Shown here: positions 22,083 to 35,415 of the stretch, piece after piece | How the letters are laid out: the number at the start of each line of letters is the position of its first letter | Numbering within the stretch: position 1 is the stretch's first letter | Assembly (NCBI GenBank): GCA_950295325.1 | Contig: OX485804.1 | Span: 6,510,001-6,574,000, forward strand | DNA length: 64,000 nt | Source of the DNA: Polytrichum commune | Lineage: Eukaryota; Streptophyta; Polytrichopsida; Polytrichales; Polytrichaceae | Direction of reading: 5' to 3' | Made by a program: the position numbers and the translations under genes | The notes under the pieces: model-generated | Databases searched by the model: none | Seen by the model: the letters and a program-made list of their open reading frames with translations, nothing else | Told to the model about the DNA's origin: nothing

Positions 22083-23879
22083 AATTAAAAAAAAATTATT
22101 TTCAAAATTTAACCTTGGATCCATGTGGTCATTACATCCAGAGTGGGCCTAGTCCATATATGAAATTATTTCTTTATTCAATAATTTGCAAACTTCTTAG
22201 TTGCACATGATGTATCCTCCATGACTTGTATGCCGGTAGCATCAAATATGTTGCAATCAACTTTTGTGCAAATTCCAAAGCATGTGATGATTTAAATATT
22301 GGGGTGCACACTTCCAATATTTTTCAAAAGGGAGTGGAATATAACGTAGGGTGGCATTTAGTTTTCAAATTTATTTATTTAACAAAATTATAATTAAAAA
22401 AGATTGACCTTTATACCTAGTACGTAAGTTAAAGAACTTAGCCTTCTAGTTATTAGGCGATTCAAAAAAATAAAATGTATGTAACATACATGAAAATAAA
22501 TCCCAAGAGAAAAATCAAAAGTTTGTTAAGATAATTTTTCCGGAAGAATGCCAACAAAGGCCAAATTGTTGTGTAGACCATAGGGAGGCCTTATCCTATT
22601 TGCCTAATGAGAATGATTTCTATCTTGTCATCCCAAATAGTGAGAGTAGTTTCAGTCATAGCATTCAATATTTCATCCAATGTAGGAAACTCATAGGGAA
22701 GGAGGAATGAGCTCCCGAAACCCTAAAGGGGCCTCATTCCCACCCCCCTCCCCCCATCCAAAGTACATTTTGTGCAAAGGCGGAGCACATTGAAGACATA
22801 TGCTGCAAAATCTTTGGACAAACGAGCAAGGGGTAGAGTTGCAACTGCAGCTAGTGTGGCAACAACAGAGGATGTGAGATCCTATTGGATAGGAAGGGGG
22901 CAAAAGATGCGAAAGAAAGTTGGATTAAAATGGGGAATATCGTGACAACCTGGAGACCTTTTAAGCAAACCATCATCCAACGGGAAGAAAACTGGGTCTA
23001 ACTGTAACATTACGGTCTTATTCTATTGGTTATCTAAAGCTAGAGGTCTTTGGAAGTACACATTCGATGCTTTAGACTCTAGGTGGATAGATGTCAATTC
23101 AATTATATCACCCGTGACAATGGCTATCAATCATCCTCCTAGTTGTATGCATTGGGATAGCAATGATGTTGAGTGTCTAGCAAAATTTGTCTTTGCTCAA
23201 GGTCAACCTGTCTATGTGTATGATAGACCATATTGGTTCATACGTGAACCATTTGTGATGCAACTTTTACACTACATCTCATCAATAAATGTCTTCCAAA
23301 AGAAATTTCCATGACTACGTTTTCGTGTATTATAATCTTGAAAAATGCCTCTATTACTTTCAGTCCTACTTTTAGAATTTTAATTTCTTTATGTATACAT
23401 ATAAAGCTCTAAAAATTTATAATTAACATAGCATCCCATCAAAGGTTTGAATCCCAATATTATGTACTTATTAGGTCCCCAAAATGCATGGCCAAAAACA
23501 TAATACCCCCTAAAACATGCTGCATATCACACGTACTATATGCAAACACTAGGTAACCCCCTCCCCAACCACATGATCTAAATAGTTTGCGGGCTACCTC
23601 TTGAAGGCTTTGCTTCATCATTACATAGATGTGACTAGTCCATACATGAATGAGTTGTGCATGATTGAATGGCAACGTTTTTTCAGTTGGCCCAAGATGT
23701 ACGCTCCACGACTTTACAATGTTGATAGGCACATATGCAACAAACGTTTGGCAATCAAGTTTTGGCAAAGCCGGCCGAAACGTGGTCCACTCCACTTGCG
23801 GGCTTTGCTTCACTCCCGGGCAAAACAGGGTGCTTGTGGGTCCGGGATCATAACAGGCCGGCCAGGTAGGCCTACTGCA
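22083..23879. other. No gene recognised
   Basis: The open stretches 23114-23314 (plus), 23601-23912 (plus) and 23460-24071 (minus) show no family motif. The last owes much of its length to the ATATAC microsatellite. A poly-C run is at 22740-22753. Confidence 0.4.
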
Positions 23880-23970
23880 TATATATGTATATATATATAT
23901 AAGTATATATAAGTATATATAAGTGTATATAAGTGTATATAAGTGTATATATATATGTGTGTGTGTGTAT
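23880..23970. repeat. (ATAT/GTAT) microsatellite
   Basis: Alternating ATATATGTATATAT and AAGTATAT/AAGTGTAT units end in a GTGTGTGTGT run. Tyr/Ile-rich open frames over it are artefacts. Confidence 0.8.
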
Positions 23971-24069
23971 CTGAATGAGTTTTGGATGATTTTCCGACTG
24001 TAATGCAGAAACGGCCAAGCAGAGGGGACATGAACTGCAAAACACTTGCGCCGCATCAGGGTGCCCCCC

Positions 24070-26485
24070 ACTCAAGTGCCAACGGCAATCGTCCAGCCCG
24101 CCAAAACCCTCCTATTAAAGCTCCGCCGGCTCCCGCCCTCAGGCTTCTCATTATGGGGGACGTGTCCCCAAGGCTTACCCCCCTTTTTTTTAACACCGAC
24201 TAGCCCACTTCTCCGAGCATGTGAAACTTGTGTGTAATAGGAGTTCGTATGGAATGCATTGTTCATCATCAAAGTGAGAAATACCGTGCATTACATGGTC
24301 ATGTAGGTCAAGTTGTCGATTATGTTCACTATTGAGCCTAATAAAATGGTTATCATGTTTTCATCATGTAGTCTAATCGTTTCTAAATAGCCCAACACTC
24401 AAGTGTGAACGGCAATCGTCCAGCCTGCCAAAACCCACATATTAAAGCTTCGCTGGCTCCCTCACATTTCTCATTATGGGGGATGTGTCCCCAAGGCTTA
24501 CCCCCCCTTTTTTTACACCGACTAGCCCACTTCTCCGAGCATGTGAAACTTGTGTGTAATAGGAGTTCGTATGGAATGCATTGTTCATCATCAAAGTGAG
24601 GAATACCGTGCATTACATGGTCATGTAGGTCAAGCTGTCGATTATGTTCACTATTGAGCCTAATAGAATGGTTATCATGTTTTCAGCATGTAGTCCAATC
24701 GTTTCTAAATAGTCCAACACTCAAGTGTGAACGGCAATCGTCCAGCCTGCCAAAACCCACATATTAAAGCTTCGCTGGCTCCCTCACATTTCTCATTATG
24801 GGGGACGTGTCCCCAAGGCTTACCCCCCCTTTTTTTACACCGACTAGCCCACTTCTCCGAGCATGTGAAACTTGTGTGTAATAGGAGTTCGTATGGAATG
24901 CATTGTTCAATATCAAAGTGGAGATTAACGTGGATTACATAGTCATGTAGGTCAAGTTGTCGATTAATATGTTCACTATTGAGCCTAATAGAATGATTAT
25001 CATGTTTCCAGCATGTAGTCCATTCGTTTCTAAATAGCCCAACACTCAAGTGTGAACGGTAATCGTCCAGCCTGCCAAAACCCACATATTAAAGTTTCGT
25101 TGGCTCCCTCACGGTTCTCATTATGGGGGACGCGTCCCCAATGCTTACCCTCCTTTTTTTTACACCGACTAGCCCACTTCTCTGAGCATGTGAAACTTGT
25201 GTGTAATAGGAGTTCGTATGGAATGCATTGTTCATTATCAAAGTGAAGAATACTATGCATTAGATGGTCATGTAGGTCAAGCTGTTAACTATGCTCACTA
25301 TTGAGCCTAATAGAATGATTATCATATTTTGAGCATGTAATCCAATCAATTTTGAATAGCCCAACATTCAAGTGTGAACAACAATCGTCTAGCCCGTCAA
25401 AACCAAATATTGAAGCTCCGCCGGCTCCTTCAGGCTTCTCATTGTGGTGAATGAGTCCCTGAATGGTTACCTTTTTTTTTAAAACACCGACTAGGCCACT
25501 TCTCCGAGCATTTGAAACTTGTGTGTACACCCTAAACTCCGTAATATCAACCTCCATAATGTCACACACCCTCTAATATCCCAAAACCCTAGGGAACGGA
25601 TGTTTGTAGTTCAAACCTCGCTCCTTATTGTCACATTTCTCTCCTTTATATCACAAAATTTGTTGTTAATGCAAACCACCCAAGAAGTCAACCCACACCC
25701 TCGCATTGTGCCATTTGTCAACATGTGGAGTGTCACCTTCTTATTCTTCTTCATCTTCTTCTTATGCCACTTGTTAAATGTTGGTGCATGCGTCCGTCAC
25801 ATTGCCTGGGAAGGCCAAGTGGAATGGACCACACTAGTGTAGGTGACGGGAGAACGAATTCAAATTGTCCTCACATCTCCTTTGTGCTATTCCATAATGT
25901 CAAATGCTACACTAATTCTATGGTATCACGCATCCATGTTAACAATACAGAACTCCGTAACATTATGTGCATTGTGCTTGCCACAGGTGTGATACTACAA
26001 AGTTTAGGGTCTAATAGGAGTTCGTAAGGAATTCATTGTTAATTATTGAAGTGAAGATTACCGTGCATTAGATGGTCATGTAGGTTAGGCTATTCATTAT
26101 GTTGATTATTGAGCCTAATAGAATGATTATCATATTTTGAGCATGTAGTCCAATCAGTTTTAAATAGCCCAACACTCAAGTGCGAATGGCAATTGTCGAG
26201 CCCATCAAGACCAAATTTTGAAACTCCACTGGCTCCCTCAGTCTTCTCATTATGGTAGATGGGTCTAGAATGGTTACCCTTTTTTTTCCTACCAACTAGC
26301 CCACTTCTCCGAGCATGTGAAACATGTGTGTAATAAGAGTTCGTAAGGAATGCATTCTTCATTATCAGAGTGAAGATTACCCTGCCTTAGATGGTCATAT
26401 AGGTCAGCTGATCGATTATGCTGACTATTGAACCTAATAGAATGATTATTGTATTCTAAGCACGTAATCCAATATTTTTTTAAAG
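24070..26485. repeat. Tandem array of about 323 bp repeats (six units, one interrupted)
   Basis: Units begin at the ACTCAAGTGTGAACGG-type string at 24070, 24397, 24719, 25044, 25366 and 26174. The first intervals are 327, 322, 325 and 322 bp. The fifth is 808 bp because a 484 bp MITE at 25528-26011 splits that unit. Each unit carries CAATCGTCCAGCC, a poly-C/poly-T stretch, CCACTTCTCCGAGCATGTGA, GGAGTTCGTATGGAATGCAT and ATTGAGCCTAATAGAATG. Units two to four are nearly identical and the outer ones more diverged. Open frames recur with the period but lack a family match. The array ends near 26485. Confidence 0.85.
25528..26011. mobile_element. 484 bp TA-flanked MITE inside a satellite unit
   Basis: Comparison with neighbouring units shows the uninterrupted sequence GTGTGTAATAGG. 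Here it is split into GTGTGTA, then 484 bp, then TAATAGG, so TA is duplicated (25526-25527 and 26012-26013). The ends are inverted repeats: CACCCTAAACTCCGTAATAT on the left, against GACCCTAAACTTTGTAGTAT from the right reverse complement. A TA duplication suggests a Tc1/mariner (Stowaway-like) mover. No coding sequence is supported. Confidence 0.8.
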
Positions 26486-28659
26486 TATTTGTTCTAGGAG
26501 CCATACCAAACCATATAATACTCAAATATAGGTGTTCTAATTAAAAAAAGTAACCGAAATGAGGGTTGTCTACCTTAGACATTGGATCGCAAGTTGAACA
26601 AGTCCGGCAATCAACACCACTTGATGTTCTGTGGCAACTCGACAATCTATCCCACCTTTGAAGAAATATAGAGGCCGGTAGGTGTAGTACTTGGTCGCGT
26701 CTTGGATGCCAACAACCAAACCATCGACCGCCATGTCCAAAGTGGAGTCACATGATTCCTTCAATAATTTAACAATTTCTCAACACTCTTTTCTTTCTCT
26801 CACCCCTTTCTTCTCATCTAAAAGTGATGGTAGAACATTGATGGTAAGTTGAGATGAGGGTTATTACATAAGGAATGTTGGAACCCAAGCTATGTCACGG
26901 TCACTTCTCTTAACCCCTAAAGGACCATATGCAAAGTGAAGTAGAATGTACAATAATTATCACGTTTTCAATTGAAAGTGGGTGTTAGTTTTGGATTTTA
27001 TTTATTTATTTATTTCAAATTGTTCTCATTGGATTGGACATAGTAGTAATGAGGGAACTAATGTTTTATTCATATAGCATTTTGAGCATTTTGAACGTCA
27101 AGAATCATGGTTAGGCTGTTGAAACTCAACGAAGGAATAGTGCAGGGGGTGCCCAATTGAGTTTTTGAGTGGGTCACTATGAAATTAAACCCCCTACATA
27201 TGAGAATTTTTTAGCAAAAACAAATATGTACATACTCATGGTAGGCTAGAAAATGGGCCCATGTATTTACATCACCAAGATTTTTAAATTAGTGTCATAA
27301 ATGCCTCCACTACATATACAAAATATATATCATGAAAAAATGAACCCTCATTACATGTACAACCCACTTTGGCTTTCCAATGAGAAGGTCATTGAACATT
27401 TTTTCATCCATAGGATGTAACTCAATAGATTGCATCAAACACACAAAGACGAGAGCACAATAACCTAGCCACAATCTAGAGAGCGAAACTCAAGGGAGCC
27501 GATGAGCGCTCCAATAGTCTCTAGTTTGTAGACACCTAGAACCCACATGCAAACCTTAGCAAGAATGGATAGGGTAGTTATTAGGGAATATTACCATATG
27601 ACAATATTGGATGCAAACAAAATGTAAATGAAACTAACACATCTATTGTCAAGTTTTCCTCTAAATCTTAGGGCCCCCCTTTTGTACATCTACCGTTACT
27701 TTAAAATTATTAATAGCATGTTTAAATGTACACACTAGAGAAAAAAAAATACCCCTCAAATATACTTTGTAAACTAATGCCTCAAATCATACCCCTTCTT
27801 ACACTCACAATCGTTTGTGCATGTTTTGAAGAGTCCACCCCCCTAGGCATTGTTTTTTTCCTAAGCATCAGTTTGCCTTCTTGACCTTTGCATCATGTAC
27901 GTGCATGTGAATTTAGTCTCATTATTTATTAAAAAAATCACTAAATTTGTCTTTTATTTACTATAGTTCCTTGGGTTGGCTTCAGGGACATGTCAAATAT
28001 GAGTTGACTTGAGAAATGTATATTGTATTTTTTAAAAAAAAAATCTCAAGTACTTCAATCTAAATAACAAACAAGAAGATGCATAAATTTAGAGTCAAGT
28101 AATATATTTTCTCAGGATTTTGGGTCCATTTTAATTTTAATTGGACCTATCCACAATTACTTGCCTTGATGTCAAAATACAATAAAAATGTCCAAATCAT
28201 GTCCCAAAAACTCAAATGTCAAGATGTTTTTAATTGGTAAAAAATAACACATTACTACATCAAAAGGCTTCTAATTTTCGGCTAGAAGGTAAAACCTAGA
28301 GAGACTGACTTCCCAAAATTTTAAAGTCATTTTTTGCATTTAAGACAAAGTATATGCACCTAACATAAACTATGTAAAACATCAGATTTGGCTTTAGGGT
28401 CCTCTAAGGGTTATTGCAACTTTTCTATGAAATTTGAGTGGTATATAGCAAGGCTTGCAGTTAAGAACATACACCAATGACCAAAACGACATGTGTTTTG
28501 ATGAGATTAGATTATGTGCTCAAAACATAGACACCAATATAGGTTCCATTAAGAACATAGCTGGGAGGATCTATGTTATCACAAAAAGAGAAAGCGAATC
28601 TTCACATTGACCTCTTATTATGTTTGTATCTCAATTGCAATTTTGAGTAAGATTCCAAT
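26486..28659. other. No gene recognised; traces of dispersed repeats
   Basis: Bases 26513-26575 (TCAAATATAGGTGTTCTAATT, then AAAAGTAACCGAA) match 38336-38390 (TCAAATATAAGTGTCCGATT, then AAAAGTAACTGAA). A (TTTA)n run is at 27000-27014. No open frame resembles a known protein. Confidence 0.45.
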
Positions 28660-29230
28660 TCATATCTCAAGGTAGGTCAATCTATAGGAGTTTTGTGCAC
28701 CACATATGGCTGAGGGGTATTTGTATGAGGGTTGTTTACCTCCACAACGTGATTTAAAAGCTCTCTATAATTAATTGATTGATTCTCTAGAATAACCTAT
28801 TTTATTCCACCCTACCATTAATTATATTGCCAATGTTATTGCATTTTTGGATAGTCTATCTTTCTTTTAATTAAAAATAATAAATTAAAAAATACATATT
28901 GGAAAGTTGGTGCAAAAAAACATGACAAAAAAAAAAGGTGATCCATACATATTGTTGCAAAACCATACTAGTTCAACACTTCTGAAAGACAAAACTTACA
29001 ACTACAACAACATGTAGCAAATCATTTCAAGAGTATAACATAAATGAAAAATGCAACAAGAAAATTAAGCACTTGATTCCAAAAAAAAACTTACAAGTTT
29101 GCAATTTCTGAAATTGATATTACATTACCATCATGCATCACTAAAGAGGGCTTAGCGTGGAAACACAACTAAAGTGAACGTGTCTTCATTAACATAATAC
29201 CCATTCCATGGCAGTCTAGCCCCATGCCAC
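28660..29230 (+). repeat. Dispersed repeat, copy B
   Basis: The counterpart of 17110-17570, described there. It is more diverged in the centre. Confidence 0.45.
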
Positions 29231-32200
29231 AATGCGCTGTCAACCTATCTATTACTCTCTACTTCCCTTGTTTCGTAAACCATAAACAAAAAATAAAAGA
29301 ACACCAATCTCGACAAAGTGAAATTGAAACCCTAGGTGTTGGCAAATGGGAATGCGGGAGTGTAGGGTGAGGAAGATGATCAGTAACAACTGTTGGGAAT
29401 TTCCATTCTTTTTAGGCATATTATGCTGCAAATTTCATCCAAGTATCATGAAGCATGTGTGCAAAAATTAAGCCTACTTGACAAAAATCCTAAGGTCCTT
29501 ATCTTGGACCCCCATATTATCAATAATTTTTTTGAATAGTCGACATTTAAAGTCTCTTTAAAGTCTATCTACCTTACTTGTAATGGGATTATACACTTTT
29601 TATGGTCCCTAAATTATGTGGAAGTTTTTTAGAAACTTTATGTCAAATGAATATAATCCTCCCTATATTGTGCCGTGTGTTGTTTTTAAAATGCACTAAA
29701 CAACCTACCTAGGATTCATATTGATCATCTTTAAGTGTCATATTCTTCCTGGAGTTGCCGGGTTTCAACTTTCAACGTGCGCACCCCAAAGAGCTACCCG
29801 TCACTATGTTTCAGGTCCAAATAGCCTTGTATAGTTTCTAGCGATGAGTATTGCGTTTCATTTGTCTCCCAATGTTTTTTCCATCTCACTTCAAATTTCA
29901 AAATTTGTAATGACAATCCTTACAATTAGCAATTACTAATTGGATGAGACAAATCTCAATCTCTTCCAATGGTTAAATGTATGTGGAGTTGGAAGTGATG
30001 CCTACAGACCTTATTTGGGTCCCACCAAGGGCAAATCAATAGTGCATAGCTAAATTTGTAGAAACACTAATATAATAAGGGGATTGTTAAATCAACCACA
30101 CATTGATTAAAACGACTACAATCAAAACGGAAGGTGTCAACATGGCTCTGACTTGTCATCCACATTGGCCATGTTTATTCATTCTATCACATAGCTAATA
30201 TCTTGCTCCTCTTCATGTGTGCGATGAGAAATCAAATTTTAACGAGTCGTATGACCGAGTGACATGTCTCTGTGGTCGACTTAACAAGTCCCTATAATAT
30301 TTATCAACTATATACCCCTGGTAATGCTAACAGGCTAAGCTCCTTCAACATTGGTGACAAAACTACCGACGCTAGTTTTTCTTATTCTTGTTCTTATTGT
30401 TTTGATCAGGCAAGTATGTATCTAGACTCATGAACTGGTATGGATCATGGGCCTTAAGTAGGCTAATTTGTAGTCAGATCTTCAGATGTCACCGAGAATC
30501 TGCATATGCAATGTGTGAAAAGTGCACAGTACTTTTGAGGTGAGGTGAGGTGAGGTGAGATGTAGAACTTTTGAAGTGTAGCCGTAAAACTCACATATAG
30601 ATACCAATTCTTCCAGGATTCATGGACAAAGATTCATGTCCTGAGCAGTTGCAGGGATGTGGTATGGACGAAGCAGGCAAGGACATAACCTACAGACTAA
30701 TCTGTGTTCAGCATGATTGTAGTTGAATCGTTAATGCAATGTAAGCCATGCGACATACATAAACTTAGTGTCTGCTTGTGATATAAATGTGACCTCTTCA
30801 GCCACAAGTGTGTAATATGACATCTTACAACGTAGACTTGTGTAAGCTAAGCAGCTAGGGCCACATTGAATGTACTTACGAGATGGTGGTCAGACATTGT
30901 CTCTGCTGCAAATCAGAAGTGATGTATGACAAAAGGGCATCAGGTACCTGCTCCACAGGGTGAAAATAACATCGAATTTCGACTTTCTTGGATGTAAGTT
31001 AAAGCTAGCCGTAGTATATTTACAGGTCAGTTGTTGCTCAGTATGAGATCTGCATCAGGAATCATGCGGTTGGAATGGTGAATCCATCTTCATTTTCTTT
31101 CACCCATGCATTACCTGTCTACAAGCATATGAGTTCTTGGCAATTGGCCGGAGTCATTGGGCAAAGATATGCAAATCTATCAGTATGGAAGATTTTAAGA
31201 TTTTCGAACGATGTAGGACAGTTTTTTTAGTGACGCAGGTCGATTGCCCATGACTCATATGCATGTAGTGATGTAAAAATATACCTTCAAGTCTTCACTG
31301 CGTCTCATGTATCCTTTTTCAATATCTTATGTCAACGTATGTGCTGAAGTGAAGTTGAAGCCATAAGAATGAGAAAATTGAAGTCCCTGTGATGTCTTGG
31401 AGAGTAGATCAGTTGGATTCGATGCAATCAGTCTTGAAAATAGTTTGTCTTGGGTGATGTGGCCACCACAAGAACTCCCGTTACTTTGAGATTTTCTTAC
31501 GACTTTTTCAAATACTGTCCTTACAGTCTTTTTGTTCATCTATAATCTTAAATCCTGGCTGCTCCATGGAAGTACTCATTCAAGAGTCAACCCCATTCTT
31601 GTCCTTTGCCCCTGAAAATCCATTGAATCGTTTTGGGACTTATAAGCAAATGAAAGGTGAAACTATCCTCTGTACAGTACCTCATTACACAGGAAAATAT
31701 CGTCTTTGGATGTCCTTGGTGCTTGCAATGTGAGACCGGTGATGGAACCATCTTGATACGAATGCCAGCATTTTCTTGACTCTAGTTTCTGTAAGTACTC
31801 TACTTAAACATCCATCCATTAGATAAGTACTGCAATAGGCCAACAAACAAGTTGGCTTGGGCACATATGAAGTTATTCACTCATAATAAGTAGCAAAGTT
31901 TCGAAAAATGCATTGGTATACATTATCTGCTGACACATGCTTTAGTGAGGGCTTGTTTGCACTAGTCCACCAAGACCCGGCCGGGAGGAAAATAAACAAT
32001 TGAGGATTTCTCATGGTCATGACAAAGAGAAATCCACATTGCATTTGAAAGCCTTTGTTATAGGACGTAATGTGACGCCGACGGTCACCCTTGTTTTTGT
32101 TGAGACAACCTGTTTGGGGGGTCTTGTCACAAAATCCAGGCGACCATGACTAAATATTATTCATTTCAAGATATGTAGAGTTTCATGTCACTTTCTCATT

Positions 32201-34529
32201 TGTTCCATGACATGCTTAATCTTCTTTTTGGCCCTAGTGTGAAGCAAAGTGGGAGTGTCACTCATTTTCAACCAATGAAAGAATTTACAAAGGGATGATG
32301 ACGGTCCTTGGTCACTAGTGTAAGCATGCCCTCAGTCGGTGGTTAGAATATGTAACAACATGTTCATCGTGGTCAGCAAATTTCCCTCCAACACAACTTT
32401 GAAAGGGGTGGGTTAATGCTTATTATTAATATCCACTTATGAACCATTGCTCAACACATAGTAATTTTCTATTTCTAACAAATAAAATATCTTTGGATTG
32501 GGTTTCCTGTGTACTTTATAACAAGTTCATCAAGATGTAATCATAAGACTTTAAGTTGCCTTCATTAGCATTCGATTTTTTTTAAATAAGCACATAGGTC
32601 AATGTAGTCACCATTCAGGCTTCACATCATAAAATCTAAGTATATTGGAAGTGTATCGATGGATCCACCCATAGAATCAAGGAAACCCAAAAGTCCATAT
32701 ATTGAAAATATGTCTAGATTTACTCAAATATGAGTTCACTTCCTAAACTGAAGTAGTGGAGGGAAATTCCTAAACTACAGCGGCAGAGGCACCATTGCTA
32801 CAACACCAATTGCTACCATGTACTTGTAAACATGTTCATTCCAAATTGTGCAAGAAAATAATGTGCATGTGATAATATAATAAATAAATATTGGTTCAAG
32901 TTCATTAAAAAAATGAAGGTTGATTACAAAAATAATACTTTTTAGTATTTAAAAAAACTTTGATCGAGAGAAAAAAAATTCTCTAGTGTATTTGTAAATC
33001 TAAATAGAATATCGCTTCATTTTGATCCCTCTGAATGTAGTGTCGAGAGATGATGGCTAAAAAGAAAAGAAAAACCAACGTCGGGCAATGTGATGTGAAT
33101 TTGAGCTCGTTGGCCCTACCATGCTCAACAATCCTCTTGGTGCAGGGTGGGGTTTATTACCTACGTACCTTGCAGTTGGAGGTGACGACATCATGGATGT
33201 GAATCATGACGATGGTTGTTACGACTCCAGCCAAACCTCTAGAAAGTAGTGTTGAAGGGAGATATGGTGGTGAAGGGTGGAGGTGCTCAAGTAGTGCATG
33301 TTATTGGCGGAGTCCTCAACGTTGTGCACAAGTATGGAGTAAGTTGATGATGTTGGTATAAGGTAAGATTGGGATGACAGGCTTCCACCTCCAAGAAGCA
33401 ATGGAAATTGTAATTGGGTTGTTCCGCACCGGCCCATGTCAATGAGGGAAAGCCGTTCTAATGATGAGGAGATCCTCTTTTTGTTTCTAGACTCTACGGA
33501 AATGAATAATTCTTGACACTGGCACCAAAGGTCTTTGAGTGGCAAGTCTGTGCCCAAGGCAAGGAAGGGTGCACTTTCCCCCACTTTTAAATGAGCTAGT
33601 CATCCTTGCCTCACACTTATTCCATGAGTTTGATTTGCAATTGAAGTTACTGCAGGTATCATTTTCTTGCAGCATTGGTAAGAAAAAAACACAGTTGACT
33701 AGATTCAACTTTAATGCATTCGAAGTCGTCGAGTATATTCATTATTTTCGTTGCAATGATTTTTACTGCCTCCTCTAGAGGTGGCCCATAGTTCCACAAG
33801 GAGCTATAATATGATACACTCTTCAAAAATGCCTATAATTTTATGCTTGAAATGGTTTAGCAATCCCGAACCAAGTTCTAAAGATGATGACCCCTATGAA
33901 CACTACGGATAGTTGCCACCCTAGGGTACCTTCACTTCAACTTCTTATAAATTATGCAGGTTCACTCCAATTTTGAAACTTGAACTGATAATCTTTGTGA
34001 TATGCAGTTGCTAACCAGATGACACATTACTCAATCCAATCCAATGGTCAAACCTACACATGAAGTTGGAAGTGCCCACTATAAGGCCAACCCAGAGTGG
34101 CAACTCTCCCCTAAAAGTTCAAAAACAATTGTTTCTAGATAAGAGAAGAAGAAGAGGAAGAGGTATCATGGCAAGAAAGAGGCAATGAGAGAAATGTATA
34201 ATTGACACAAATTGTGTCTAAACTAAAAATGTTGGCGAGCACTTTCAAATGACATCATGTTTATATCCAATTAGAAAATGGTGGCATAGTATGTTGTGGC
34301 ACAATATGTGGGTGTTGTTCGAACTGAATAACACCCACATTATATTTGACTCTCAAAAACACTTACAAGATCTACGTACAAAATTCATACTCTCTCTCCA
34401 AAATGCTTAATATAACACGAGAGTAGCTCCAAACGGTTCTTCCAAAAAACCAATTTAGCGGCTCAAAACGGAGTTGTAATGAAGCTCTAAAGACGGTGAC
34501 CCCTGGGCGGAGGCCCAGAGCTATGATCG
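29231..34529. other. Gene-poor stretch with no recognised gene
   Basis: The most protein-like open stretch is on the minus strand at 31327-31539 (70 residues, containing HITQDKLFSRLIASN and GLQFSHSYGFNF), which I cannot assign. The open stretches at 33219-33784 lack motifs. A short AGGTG tandem run lies at 30538-30558. Similar strings at 29975-30000 and 34050-34076 (AATGGT, GAAGTTGGAAGTG) hint at another old dispersed repeat. Confidence 0.4.
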
Positions 34530-34755
34530 GGGAGAACCGGCAGTTAGTTACAGATGAACCAGTTGAGTTTGAGAAATAACCGGTTGAAGTTCACGACTGC
34601 AGGAAAATCACCGATCATTTTCGAGGGATTTATAGAATATACCCGAATTTAATAAAGGAAAACCGGAGGATGTCAACATGTAACCGGTTGGACTTGCAAA
34701 CACTCGGAGGATCTCAACCGGTGATGCCCAAAAAGCTCCCCAGTCACTGGCCCAG
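34530..34755 (+). repeat. Dispersed aaccggtt-rich repeat, copy A
   Basis: Matches 39238-39465 in order and orientation: GGGAGAACCG, CAGTTACAGATGAACC, GTTGAGTT, AGGAAAAT.AC.GATC, AATTTAATAAAG, GGACTTG.AAACAC and CCCC.G.CACTGG. It contains several AACCGGTT-type motifs. Confidence 0.7.
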
Positions 34756-35121
34756 AGCGTGTTACGAGCCGTTTAATATATTTACCCTGCAAGCGGCCAC
34801 TTGTTGCGGCCAAGGAGTGATGACCTAGTTACCGCTGCTGCAGGCAAAGGACTTGTTCCCAAGCTGCTTGATGGGTACGTACTACAGTGTCATGAACACG
34901 TAGAGCTATGAGTATTTGAGTGGGAACCTAGATCTCCAGGCACTACGTGATCTAGTACATGTTAGAGTATTGTGTGCAGTTGTAGTACTGATGCGTCTGC
35001 GACGAAAGTGATGCAAATCCCGACTCAGCAGGCAGCAGCAGCAGCAGCAGCAACACTGATCTATATGCAATGGATCAGCAGCAGCAGGAGGAGGAGGAAG
35101 GAGGAGGAGCTAGCTGCGCTA
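34756..35121. repeat. CAG/GGA microsatellite segment
   Basis: (CAG)n at 35031-35051 and imperfect GGA/GAG units at 35085-35109. No gene. Confidence 0.6.
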
Positions 35122-35415
35122 ATATATGATACTAAGTATGATACTAAGTGTCGTATGGTATTTTATGTCACTATGGTGACTTTTGGAATGACACTTCTTG
35201 TGAATAAGTGAACAAGTATTGTCATGGATGATGGATGAGTGCATGCAATGGCCAAAACCCTACTTTCTCTTGTCAACAACTTGTGATGGAATATTGTCAT
35301 GGGTGATTGAAATTTGGATGGACAAGTCACTTGGTGAGTGACAGTAGTTGCAACACTATAAATCTATAATCCCCCCAAATTTACAAGGAATGACAAATAA
35401 TAGGGCGCAAGCATG
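35122..35415 (+). mobile_element. CACTAAATA-type MITE fragment
   Basis: Bases from GTATGATACTAAGTGTCGTATGG through CAACACTATAAATCTATAATCC and GGAATGACAAATAAT match 36958-37222 in the same orientation at high identity over about 270 bp. The left end is degenerate (duplicated ATGATACTAAGT) and the right terminus is missing. Confidence 0.75.

Noticed and set aside
23460-24071. 203-residue minus-strand open frame, one of the longest in the window.
   Set aside because: Its middle is Ile/Tyr/Thr translation of an ATAT/GTAT microsatellite and its flanks match no family. Adjacent satellite sequence explains part of it.
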